Assembly: GCA_964353255.1 (NCBI GenBank)
Contig: CAYGVJ010000092.1
Coordinates: 1-21,905, forward strand
Length of the DNA: 21,905 bases
Source: VFZS01 sp964353255
GTDB lineage: Bacteria > Acidobacteriota > Terriglobia > Bryobacterales > Bryobacteraceae
Reading direction: 5' to 3'
In this document: in pieces, positions 6,256 through 13,303 of the stretch
How positions within the stretch are numbered: the stretch's first letter is position 1
Layout: each line of letters opens with the position of its first letter
Made by a program: the position numbers and the translations under genes
Notes under the pieces: model-generated
Database searches by the model: none
What the model saw: the letters and a program-made list of their open reading frames with translations, nothing else
Told to the model about the DNA's origin: nothing

Positions 6256-9168
6256 ATGACTCGGCGCCCCGTTCAGCTTTCTCCGGCTCATCCCGTGATC
6301 CGCGAGTACCACCGCTCGCTGGCAGAACTGCGCTCGCGTGGGGTCGAGCACGAGTCCGCCTTGCGCCACGCCTTTCAGAACCTCCTCTCGGATTCCGCCC
6401 GACTGCACGGCTGGAACTTGATCGCCGAACTCGGCGCCAAAGCCGGCGGCCACAGCATCCGCCCCGACGGCACGCTCTGGGACGCCAACAACCTCCCCCG
6501 GGGCTATTGGGAGGCCAAGGACACACGCGACGACCTCGCCCGCGCCATCGAACGCAAGATCCGCCAACGTTACCCCATCAACAACACAATCTTCGAAGAC
6601 ACCCGCCGGGCCGTTCTCTACCAGGACCGCGAGCCTGTTTTCGAAGCCGATTTGTCCGACGCGCGCCAGTTAGCGGATCTCTTGTACCGTTTCTACTCGC
6701 ACACCGAACCGGAGATCCGGCAGTTCGAAGATGCGGTGAAGGAGTTCGAGCAGCGCATCCCGGACCTCGCTCGCGGCCTGGCCGCGAAGATCGAGGAGGC
6801 GCACCGTCGCAATCGCAACTTCGAGGATGCCTTCTCCAGCTTCCTGGCCCTCTGCCAGCTTTCTCTGAACCCCAACACCCGGCGCAACGCCGTCGCCATC
6901 GAGGTCGAGCGCGTCATCGGCGCCCTGGTCGGCGAGAGCTTCAGCCGCGACGACTACCTTAAGGGCCTGGATTCCTTCTACGTCGCTATCGAAAGCGCCG
7001 CCCGCACCATCTCCGACTTCAGCGAGAAGCAGCAGTTCCTCAACAGCGTCTACGAGCGCTTCTTCCGCGGCTACTCCGTCAAGGTCGCCGACACCCACGG
7101 CATCGTCTATACGCCGCAGCCCATCGTGGACTTCATGGTCTCCAGCGTCGCCGACGCCCTCCGGGACGAATTCGGCCTGTCGCTTTCTTCACCGGGCGTC
7201 AACATCCTCGATCCTTGCACTGGCACAGGCAACTTCATCGTCAACATCATGCGCCGCGTCCCACGCCGCGACCTGCCCCGCATGTATCGCGAGCAGCTCT
7301 TCGCCAACGAGGTCATGCTCATGCCGTACTACATCGCGGCGCTCAACATCGAGCACGCCTACCTGGAGCTGACCGGAAGGTACGAACCCTTCCAGGGGCT
7401 TTGCTTCGTCGATACCCTGGACATACCCGAGAAGGGACAGCCGCACATCCTCGCCCCCGACAACACACGACGCATCGAACGCCAGCGCCGTACGGACATC
7501 ACCGTGATAATCGGCAACCCGCCATACAACGTCGGCCAGTTGAACGAGAACGACAACAACAAGAACCGCAGGTACGATGCCGTGGACCGTCGTATCCGCC
7601 ACACGTATGCCAAGGATTCCAGCGCCACGAACAAGAACGCTCTCTCCGACGCCTACGTCAAGTTCTTCCGATGGGCCACCGACCGGCTGGGAGGGCGCGA
7701 TGGCGTGGTTTGCTTCGTTTCCAACAACAGCTTCGTTGACCAACTCGCCATGGATGGCATGCGCATGCACCTGATGGAGGATTTCACCCGCATCGACCAC
7801 GTCGATCTTCATGGCAACGTGCGACGGAACCCCAAGCTGAGCGGTACCACCCACAACGTGTTCGGTATACAGGTTGGCGTCGGCATCACCCTCGCCGTCC
7901 GCTGCAAGGGCGAGAAGCGGCTCCGTTATCATCGGGTGCCCGAATTCTGGCGCAAAGAAGAAAAACTCGCCTGGCTCGGCGAGCGCAGAGTACCTTGGCT
8001 CACCATCGAGCCTGATGCCAACCACACCTGGATCAAGCTCAAGCACGCGGACGAGTTTCAAGCCCTGACCCCTATTACTGACCTCTTCCGGTTCCGCTCC
8101 GTCGGCGTTAAGACCAACCGTGACGAGGTCGTGTACGACTTTGACCGCGCGGCCCTCGCCGAACGCGTCAAGCGCTTCATCGACGACTACAACGCCGAGG
8201 TGGATCGCCACCGGCGGTCGGGCCACGGCGCGAACGTGGACGACTTCGTTCGATGCGACCGAATCAAGTGGAGCCGGGATCTGAAGCTAGACCTCCAGCG
8301 GCACAACGAAGCGGAGTTCCAGGAGAACAAGATCCGCCGATCACTCTATCGCGCCTTCACGAAAAGATACTTCTTCTTTGACCGCATACTCGACGAAGAG
8401 GTCTACGGGAACCATTCGATCTTCCCTCTTCCCGACTCCGACAACCGCGTCATTTGCTGCACGGACCACACCCAGATGCCGTTTTCAGTTGTGATGACCG
8501 ACTGCATCCCCAACGAAGCACCGGGCGGGCGTCAAGGTCAGTGTTTCCCCTTCTGCATTTATGGCGCCGACGGCTCCAACCGCCGCGAGAACATCACCGA
8601 TGAAGCGCTCCAGAAGTTCCGCCTGCACTACCGCAGGCCGCTCATCTCCAGGTGGGACATCTTCCACTACATCTACGCCCTCCTCCACCACCCCGCCTAC
8701 CGCGGGCGGTTCGCGGAAAACCTCAAGCGCGAATTGCCCCGCATTCCATTTGCCCCGGACTTCGACGCGTTCGCCGAAGCCGGCTGCCGGCTCGCCCGCC
8801 TCCACGTCGAGTACGAACAGCTCCAACCCTGGCCGCTGGAATGGGTCGAGAATCCCGCCGAGCGCCTCACCTACGAGGTTCTCAGCAAGATGCGCCTGAG
8901 CAAAGACAGACGCTCGCTCGCCGTCAACCCTTCCCTCACCCTCGCCGGCATCCCGCCCGAAACCTTCGAGTACCGCCTCGGCAACCGCTCCGCTCTGGAA
9001 TGGGTCATCGACCAGTACCGCGTCATCGAGGACCCGCGTAGCGTCTTCCGCTCGGACCCGAACCGCGACGACGATCCACAGTACATCGTCCGCCTCGTCG
9101 GCCAAGTCGTCAGCGTCAGCGTCGAGACTGTCCGCATCATCAACTCCCTCCCGGACGCCTTCGGATAG
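6256..9168 (+). CDS. Type ISP-like restriction-modification protein lacking the helicase (nuclease-adenine methyltransferase-specificity fusion)
   Basis: The product has 970 residues. An Mrr-like PD-(D/E)XK nuclease occupies about residues 10-130, with D71 and the E86-A-K88 pair in RPDG...YWEAKD. A helical coupler follows (about 140-270). The gamma-class N6-adenine methyltransferase shows motif X GIVYTPQPIVDFM, motif I NILDPCTGTGNF (316-327) and motif IV NPPY (421-424). The C-terminal 400 residues resemble the type ISP specificity domain. Classical type ISP enzymes (LlaGI, LlaBIII) are about 1,550-1,600 residues and carry a superfamily-2 helicase between nuclease and methyltransferase. Here the nuclease runs straight into the coupler with no Walker A or DEAD-type motif. 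The result resembles a type IIG single-chain enzyme that would modify and cut without ATP-driven translocation (inference). DUF3800 and nuclease-like genes follow on the same strand. Confidence 0.85.
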   Translation: MTRRPVQLSPAHPVIREYHRSLAELRSRGVEHESALRHAFQNLLSDSARLHGWNLIAELGAKAGGHSIRPDGTLWDANNLPRGYWEAKDTRDDLARAIERKIRQRYPINNTIFEDTRRAVLYQDREPVFEADLSDARQLADLLYRFYSHTEPEIRQFEDAVKEFEQRIPDLARGLAAKIEEAHRRNRNFEDAFSSFLALCQLSLNPNTRRNAVAIEVERVIGALVGESFSRDDYLKGLDSFYVAIESAARTISDFSEKQQFLNSVYERFFRGYSVKVADTHGIVYTPQPIVDFMVSSVADALRDEFGLSLSSPGVNILDPCTGTGNFIVNIMRRVPRRDLPRMYREQLFANEVMLMPYYIAALNIEHAYLELTGRYEPFQGLCFVDTLDIPEKGQPHILAPDNTRRIERQRRTDITVIIGNPPYNVGQLNENDNNKNRRYDAVDRRIRHTYAKDSSATNKNALSDAYVKFFRWATDRLGGRDGVVCFVSNNSFVDQLAMDGMRMHLMEDFTRIDHVDLHGNVRRNPKLSGTTHNVFGIQVGVGITLAVRCKGEKRLRYHRVPEFWRKEEKLAWLGERRVPWLTIEPDANHTWIKLKHADEFQALTPITDLFRFRSVGVKTNRDEVVYDFDRAALAERVKRFIDDYNAEVDRHRRSGHGANVDDFVRCDRIKWSRDLKLDLQRHNEAEFQENKIRRSLYRAFTKRYFFFDRILDEEVYGNHSIFPLPDSDNRVICCTDHTQMPFSVVMTDCIPNEAPGGRQGQCFPFCIYGADGSNRRENITDEALQKFRLHYRRPLISRWDIFHYIYALLHHPAYRGRFAENLKRELPRIPFAPDFDAFAEAGCRLARLHVEYEQLQPWPLEWVENPAERLTYEVLSKMRLSKDRRSLAVNPSLTLAGIPPETFEYRLGNRSALEWVIDQYRVIEDPRSVFRSDPNRDDDPQYIVRLVGQVVSVSVETVRIINSLPDAFG

Positions 9169-9324
9169 GCCCCCAACGGGCTGCAAACCCGCTGCCGTAC
9201 CCCGCGTCTGGGAGGCGTAGAATCAAAGTGTGCCGCTGGCCCGAGCGCGAGCTGCCGGCCGCGTGCAAACTCGCGGACACGCCGCGAACCCGGCCGGCTG
9301 CCGCCGGTGCCTTCGATTGACCAC

Positions 9325-10029
9325 ATGGCCGACACATACAACATCTACTGCGACGAGAGTTGCCACCTCGAGAACGACCGCCAGAGTGCGATGGTTCTCG
9401 GTGCGCTGTGGTGCCCTGCGAAGAGAGCCAGGGCATGCAATGAAGCTATCCGGGCCATCAAGGAACGCCATGGGCTAAGCCGGGGCCTTGAAGTGAAGTG
9501 GAAGAAGGTCTCGCCCGCGAAGCTGGCTTTCTACGCCGAACTCGTGGACTACTTTTTCGACACCGAGGCACTGTATTTCCGGGCCCTGATCGTGCCCGAC
9601 AAGGCCGAGCTTCGCCACGAGGCCTTCACCCAGACCCACGACGACTGGTACTACAAGATGTACTTCGATCTGCTCAAGGTGATCCTCGAGCGGCGCTCAG
9701 TCTACCGCATCTTCCTGGACGTCAAGGACACGCGGTCTTCCCGGAAGGTGGCTAGGCTGCACGAGGTGCTGACGAACAATATGTACGACTTCGACCGGAG
9801 CATCGTCCGCACCGTGCAGACGGTACATTCCCACGAGATTGAACTCTTGCAGCTCTGCGACCTCCTCATCGGCGCGGTCTCCTACCTCAACCGCGGTCTC
9901 GCCACAAGCGCGGCCAAGCGCGCCCTGGTCGATCACATGCAGCGGCGATCGGGCCTGAAGCTCACCCTCACTACGCTCCTCCGGGAGGAAAAGGTCAACC
10001 TGTTCAGGTGGAAGGCCGGTGACGCGTAG
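9325..10029 (+). CDS. DUF3800 domain protein, predicted RNase H-fold nuclease
   Basis: The 234-residue protein matches the DUF3800 family pattern: N-terminal YCDES (8-12), a central FLDVKD (130-135) and a C-terminal ELLQLCDLLIGAV (173-185). D10/E11, D132 and D179 are arranged like an RNase H/DEDD-type metal site. The family has no settled biochemical role, but it is common in defence islands and near restriction-modification genes. The start was set at the ATG 9325, just before the conserved YNIYCDES strand; a GTG at 9307 would add six residues. It lies 156 bases after the type ISP gene, with TAGAAT at 9218-9223 in the gap as a weak promoter candidate. The next gene begins 2 bases after its stop. 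Confidence 0.85.
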   Translation: MADTYNIYCDESCHLENDRQSAMVLGALWCPAKRARACNEAIRAIKERHGLSRGLEVKWKKVSPAKLAFYAELVDYFFDTEALYFRALIVPDKAELRHEAFTQTHDDWYYKMYFDLLKVILERRSVYRIFLDVKDTRSSRKVARLHEVLTNNMYDFDRSIVRTVQTVHSHEIELLQLCDLLIGAVSYLNRGLATSAAKRALVDHMQRRSGLKLTLTTLLREEKVNLFRWKAGDA

Positions 10030-10031
10030 CT

Positions 10032-10514
10032 ATGGTCCCTGACTGGCTGCCTGGTCTCCTCGTCACCGACGGCGACTGGGACACCGTCGTGACCTCGCTG
10101 TATGCCGTGTTCTGCCGCGACTTTAAGCACGACGGCCCTCGGCTCAATGGCCTGCCCGTCAGTTGGGACGACCGAATCTTGGATGGACCATACGAGGAGG
10201 CCTTCTGGCACTTGATCACGGGAAACGACCCCAAGACCGGCCAGCGGTTGTTCGAACCTGACCGCTCCAAACGGCTCGCCTGGTGCGGAGCGGTGATCCG
10301 CAACGCCGATGACGCGGCTGTCCTTCAGTGGGTCTATCGCGAGAAGGGCCAGCTTCGGACGTACGTCTGGTTGAAGGACTTCGACTACGTGGTCGTGCTC
10401 AAAGGCGTGCCGTCTAGTGCGCCGGGCTACTACTTCTTAATCACCGGGTTTCACCTCACGGGCGACTCACAGCGCCGCAACATGCGCCGCAGATACGAGC
10501 GGAGGGTGGCCTGA
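10032..10514 (+). CDS. Small protein resembling RelE/barnase/colicin-type nucleases (PBECR-like)
   Basis: The product has 160 residues. The C-terminal two thirds reads DRSKRLAWCGAVI...VLQWVYRE...YVWLKDFDYVVVLKG...YYFLITGFHL, followed by a basic tail MRRRYERRVA. This strand pattern, with a WxxxF-DYVVVL core and a final LITGFHL strand, resembles the phage barnase-EndoU-colicin E5/D-RelE-like (PBECR) nuclease families. The assignment is by pattern and is tentative. It starts 2 bases after the DUF3800 stop, so the two are surely co-transcribed. No antitoxin-like gene lies beside it. An alternative is a conserved accessory protein of the restriction-modification locus without nuclease activity. 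Confidence 0.6.
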   Translation: MVPDWLPGLLVTDGDWDTVVTSLYAVFCRDFKHDGPRLNGLPVSWDDRILDGPYEEAFWHLITGNDPKTGQRLFEPDRSKRLAWCGAVIRNADDAAVLQWVYREKGQLRTYVWLKDFDYVVVLKGVPSSAPGYYFLITGFHLTGDSQRRNMRRRYERRVA

Positions 10515-10564
10515 AAAGGCAATCGCCGCCCCTCGCGGAGCGGCGACCAATCTCCTTCTACGCA

Positions 10565-10582
10565 TGGTAGATGAGTCTACCA
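10565..10582. promoter_or_regulatory. 18-bp perfect palindrome, possible operator
   Basis: TGGTAGA-TGAG-TCTACCA is a 7-bp inverted repeat with a 4-base loop, followed by a third half-site-like TCTACC at 10588. It sits 50 bases after the nuclease-like gene in an AT-richer patch and has no U-tract, so it looks more like a protein-binding site than a terminator. No adjacent regulator gene was found. Confidence 0.35.
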
Positions 10583-10587
10583 CTATT

Positions 10588-10761
10588 CTACCCTCTTGCC
10601 GACCGGCTGTAAAGCGTTGAATCTGCTTCGTTTGCAACCAGTTGCCAGCGCCTCTCCGCGTGGTGGTACTCCATCTCGTGCTCCTCGAGCAGCTTGCGGA
10701 CCGCGGATCGCAGGCGCGCGGTCCGCTCTGCCGCTGCACGCCCCGGCCGTTGGCGTATCAT
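10588..10761 (-). CDS. Possible small helical protein or gene fragment (57 aa)
   Basis: An ATG at 10761 opens a frame of 57 residues: MIRQRPGRAAAERT, then a charged helix RLRSAVRKLLEEHEMEYH, ending ...YSRSARG and TAG. The first two thirds has the strong GC third-position bias of local genes; the last third does not, suggesting a truncated or decayed gene. It diverges from the methyltransferase at 10773. The core LEEHEMEY is encoded by a 26-base stretch identical to part of efp (5923-5948). I do not recognise a family. Confidence 0.35.
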   Translation of the reverse strand: MIRQRPGRAAAERTARLRSAVRKLLEEHEMEYHHAERRWQLVANEADSTLYSRSARG

Positions 10762-10772
10762 CTATACCGAGG

Positions 10773-12293
10773 ATGCCGCTCCGAGAATCCTACGAGGATG
10801 TCGCCTACCCCAGCTACGCCCTCCCGCAGACGCACCCGGACCGCTTGGCCACCCGAGCCGCCCTGTTCGGCATGAGCCCCGCGCCAGTCGAACGCTGCCG
10901 CGTGCTCGAGTTGGGCTGTGGCGACGGCGGCAACCTGATCCCTATGGCTTACGGCCTCCCGGGCAGCCAACTGGTCGGCCTCGACGCGGCCGAGCGCCCC
11001 ATCTTGAAGGCCCAGGCCGCTGCCCGCGAGTTGGGGTTGAGCAACGTCCAGTTCCGCCGGCAAGACGTCCGAGAGGCGCCGGCCTGCCTGGGGCAGTTCG
11101 ACTACATCATTGCCTACGGCCTCTATTCCTGGGTCCCCCCGCCGGTGCGCGATAAGCTCCTGGCGATCGCCCAGGCCAGCCTCGCGCCAGACGGCGTGGC
11201 GCTGGTCAGCTACAACGCTCATCCCGGGGGCCACCTGCGCGCGATGATCCGCGAGATGATGATGTTCCACATCCGGAACCTGGACCAGCCCGAGGACCAG
11301 ATAAGCCAGGGCCGCGCTTTGCTGGAGCTGCTCGCCTCTGCGCAGCCCGACCGCGACTCCTACGGCGCGTTTCTCAAGAAAGAGCTGGAGCGGCAACTCG
11401 AGCGCCAGGACGCCTTCCTCTACCACGACGAGCTGGCCGAGACATTTGTCCCGGTCTACTTCCACGAGTTCATCGAGCACGCCGCCCGCCACGGTTTTCA
11501 GTACCTGGCCGAGGCGGACTTCGCCGACATGCACCCCACCGGCGCGTACTCTCCGGCCGCCACTGAGTTGCTGGAGACGCTCTCAGGAGAGCCGGTGCTG
11601 CGTGAACAGTATCTGGACTTCCTGAAGTGCCGCAAGTTCCGGCAGACTCTGCTGTGCCATCGCGAGGTGCAGCTCGATCGCGCCCTGAAGCCGGAACAGA
11701 TCGGCAGGCTCTCCGTGGCCTCGCCGCTGAAGCCGGTCTCAGCCGCTCCAGAGATCCGCTCCGAGTCGCCGGAGGAGTTTCGAGGCCCGGAGGCCACCGG
11801 CTTGGTGACCCCGCACCCGGTAGCCAAGGCTGCGCTCGTTCATCTCTCCCAGGCCTGGCCCCAGTCGCTCGGCTTCCACGAGCTGTTGGGACGGATCCGG
11901 GCTTCGCTTGGCCCGGCCGCCAGCCCGGAAGATCAGCCGGCGACTCAGCAGGCGCGGGCCCTGGGGGAGATCCTCCTGCGGGTCTGCGCCGCCGGCCTGG
12001 CGGAGTTGCACGTGCACAGGTTCGAGTTTGCCGGCGAAGCCGGCGAGCGTCCGGCCGCGAGTGCGGTGGCACGGCTCCAGGTGCGCTCCGACTCCAGGAT
12101 CGCCACGCTGCGCCACACCACCGTGCGGGTCGAGGATGCGCTGGCGCAGCGACTCCTGTTGCTCCTGGACGGCACGCGGGACCGCGCCGCGCTGCGCGCG
12201 GAGTTGACCGCCGCGGCCTCCAGGGACGTTGGCGCCGAAGAGCTGGAGGCAGCCTTGGAGAAGCTGGCCCGCTTCGCCCTGCTGGTGGCCTGA
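10773..12293 (+). CDS. Class I SAM methyltransferase with methyltransferase regulatory domain (PKMT-like)
   Basis: The 506-residue protein has three parts. The N-terminal Rossmann methyltransferase (about 20-215) has motif I VLELGCGDGG (44-53), an acidic residue at the end of beta2 (VGLDAAE), and FDYIIAYGLYSWVP. A methyltransferase regulatory domain (PF10119-type, about 220-305) contains FLYHDELAETFVPVYFHEF. A winged-helix-like C-terminal region follows. The same architecture occurs in the rickettsial outer-membrane-protein lysine methyltransferases PKMT1/2, so a protein-lysine substrate is possible but unproven. The ATG at 10773 is preceded by GAGG and TATCAT (10756-10761). The frame is open further upstream, but that part has no conserved residues. 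Confidence 0.85.
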   Translation: MPLRESYEDVAYPSYALPQTHPDRLATRAALFGMSPAPVERCRVLELGCGDGGNLIPMAYGLPGSQLVGLDAAERPILKAQAAARELGLSNVQFRRQDVREAPACLGQFDYIIAYGLYSWVPPPVRDKLLAIAQASLAPDGVALVSYNAHPGGHLRAMIREMMMFHIRNLDQPEDQISQGRALLELLASAQPDRDSYGAFLKKELERQLERQDAFLYHDELAETFVPVYFHEFIEHAARHGFQYLAEADFADMHPTGAYSPAATELLETLSGEPVLREQYLDFLKCRKFRQTLLCHREVQLDRALKPEQIGRLSVASPLKPVSAAPEIRSESPEEFRGPEATGLVTPHPVAKAALVHLSQAWPQSLGFHELLGRIRASLGPAASPEDQPATQQARALGEILLRVCAAGLAELHVHRFEFAGEAGERPAASAVARLQVRSDSRIATLRHTTVRVEDALAQRLLLLLDGTRDRAALRAELTAAASRDVGAEELEAALEKLARFALLVA

Positions 12294-12298
12294 ACCGT

Positions 12299-12315
12299 GC
12301 CGCCATGGTGGCGGC
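12299..12315 (+). terminator. Hairpin after the methyltransferase gene, possible weak terminator
   Basis: GCCGCCA-TGG-TGGCGGC forms a 7-bp stem five bases after the stop codon. A small GCAT/ATGC hairpin and TTTT follow at 12316-12330. The T-run is short and not adjacent to the main stem, so function is uncertain. Confidence 0.3.
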
Positions 12316-12433
12316 GCATCCGATGCTTTTCGTCGCCTCGCGCCTGCTGACCCGCCAGACGGGAGGCCCTCAGGCCTCGGCGGGTCGCGGTCGAATCTGG
12401 TGGCGCTGCTGCGGCAGCAGGTGTTCCCACGAA

Positions 12434-12469
12434 GGCCGGCTGAGAGCCGGCCGCGGCCTGAGAGGCCGC
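12434..12469. repeat. Tandem double hairpin (BIME-like)
   Basis: Two perfect hairpins stand back to back with the same 3-base GAG loop: GGCCGGCT-GAG-AGCCGGCC (12434-12452) and GCGGCCT-GAG-AGGCCGC (12453-12469). Rest of the 12294-12565 gap holds no recognisable gene. The paired-hairpin format resembles bacterial interspersed mosaic elements. Confidence 0.6.
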
Positions 12470-12565
12470 CCCACTACGTCCATTCCGAGGCGGGATGTTG
12501 ACGGATTCGCGGGCAGTGGGTTGAGGCGGATTCTGCCGGTGAGAAGCGGCGTGCGGAGGTGTAGA

Positions 12566-12829
12566 ATGAGTCCTGTGAGGCCGAAGGCGTCAGACTCTGC
12601 CGGCTATCCGGGCTTCTCTGCCAGCGAGCAGCCTGTGCCGGACGATTGGGAGCAGGAGTTCGCCGCCGCTGCTCATCGCCCCCTGGAAGTCCGGTTCAAG
12701 TATGCATTCATCCATACTCACAAACCGGTCCTCGATGATTCCCCCTTCCGGGCCTTCGACACCATGCGGGAATATCGGAACTGGTGCGAGGCCAATCTCC
12801 CCGAGTGGCTCGGCTATGGCCGCCTTTGA
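12566..12829 (+). CDS. Small conserved-type hypothetical protein paired with a nucleotidyltransferase
   Basis: The product has 87 residues. The N-terminal half is low in recognisable structure. The C-terminal half, with SPFRAFDTMREYRNWC then EANLPEWLGYG, resembles short proteins encoded just before nucleotidyltransferase-fold genes. The start ATG 12566 has a perfect GGAGGT ribosome binding site at 12555-12560. The end overlaps the next gene by 14 bases, so the two are translationally coupled. A toxin-antitoxin-like partnership is possible, but I cannot say which partner would be toxic. Confidence 0.65.
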   Translation: MSPVRPKASDSAGYPGFSASEQPVPDDWEQEFAAAAHRPLEVRFKYAFIHTHKPVLDDSPFRAFDTMREYRNWCEANLPEWLGYGRL

Positions 12830-13289
12830 GTATCGGCAGGCTCAAGAGCTGAAAGATGCTCTGGCCCTTCACGGGGTTCGATACCTCTTTATCGGGAAGT
12901 CGGCAGCCATCATCCTGGGATTCCCCGATACGACTCAAGACGCGGACCTGTTTGTGGAACGGTCGCCGGAAAACGGCCGCCGGCTGGGCGCTGCTCTTGT
13001 GGCTCTCGGCTTTGACCTGACCCCGGAGCAGGCCGGTGAAATAGAGCGCGGCAAGGATCTCATCCAACTCCGGAGTGGGCCCTTTGATGTCGCTCTGGTG
13101 TTTGCCCCGGATGGCATCGAGAGTTTCGAGCACGCTTGGGGCCGCAGAGTCGAGGTGGAGGGGTATCCTGTCTGCCATCTGGATGACATCATTGCCAGCA
13201 AGGAAGCCGCCAATCGCGTCAGAGACCGAGAAGTCTTGCCGCGTCTGCGTTCATTCCGAGAGTATTGGATGAAGCAGCAGCGTCAGTAG
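12816..13289 (+). CDS. Nucleotidyltransferase-fold protein (AbiEii/MNT-like)
   Basis: The 157-residue protein begins with an amphipathic helix, then FIGKSAAIILGFPDTTQDADLFV (25-47). This has the shape of the pol-beta nucleotidyltransferase active site: a Gly-rich helix turn (G27-K28-S29 in place of the more usual GG) and a D42-x-D44 metal pair. The third acidic residue may be D90 in GPFDVALVF. The C-terminal part CHLDDIIASKEAANRVRD matches the tail common in AbiEii-like and DUF6036-type proteins that act in toxin-antitoxin or abortive-infection systems. It starts inside the preceding gene. The family-level call is solid; biological role is inferred. Confidence 0.75.
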   Translation: MAAFEYRQAQELKDALALHGVRYLFIGKSAAIILGFPDTTQDADLFVERSPENGRRLGAALVALGFDLTPEQAGEIERGKDLIQLRSGPFDVALVFAPDGIESFEHAWGRRVEVEGYPVCHLDDIIASKEAANRVRDREVLPRLRSFREYWMKQQRQ

Positions 13290-13303
13290 CTGCGTGGGCT
13301 CCA

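Noticed and set aside
10596..10772. An upstream extension of the methyltransferase reading frame
   Set aside because: The residues are low-complexity and precede the conserved RESYEDVAYPSYA start. The ATG at 10773 has the better context.
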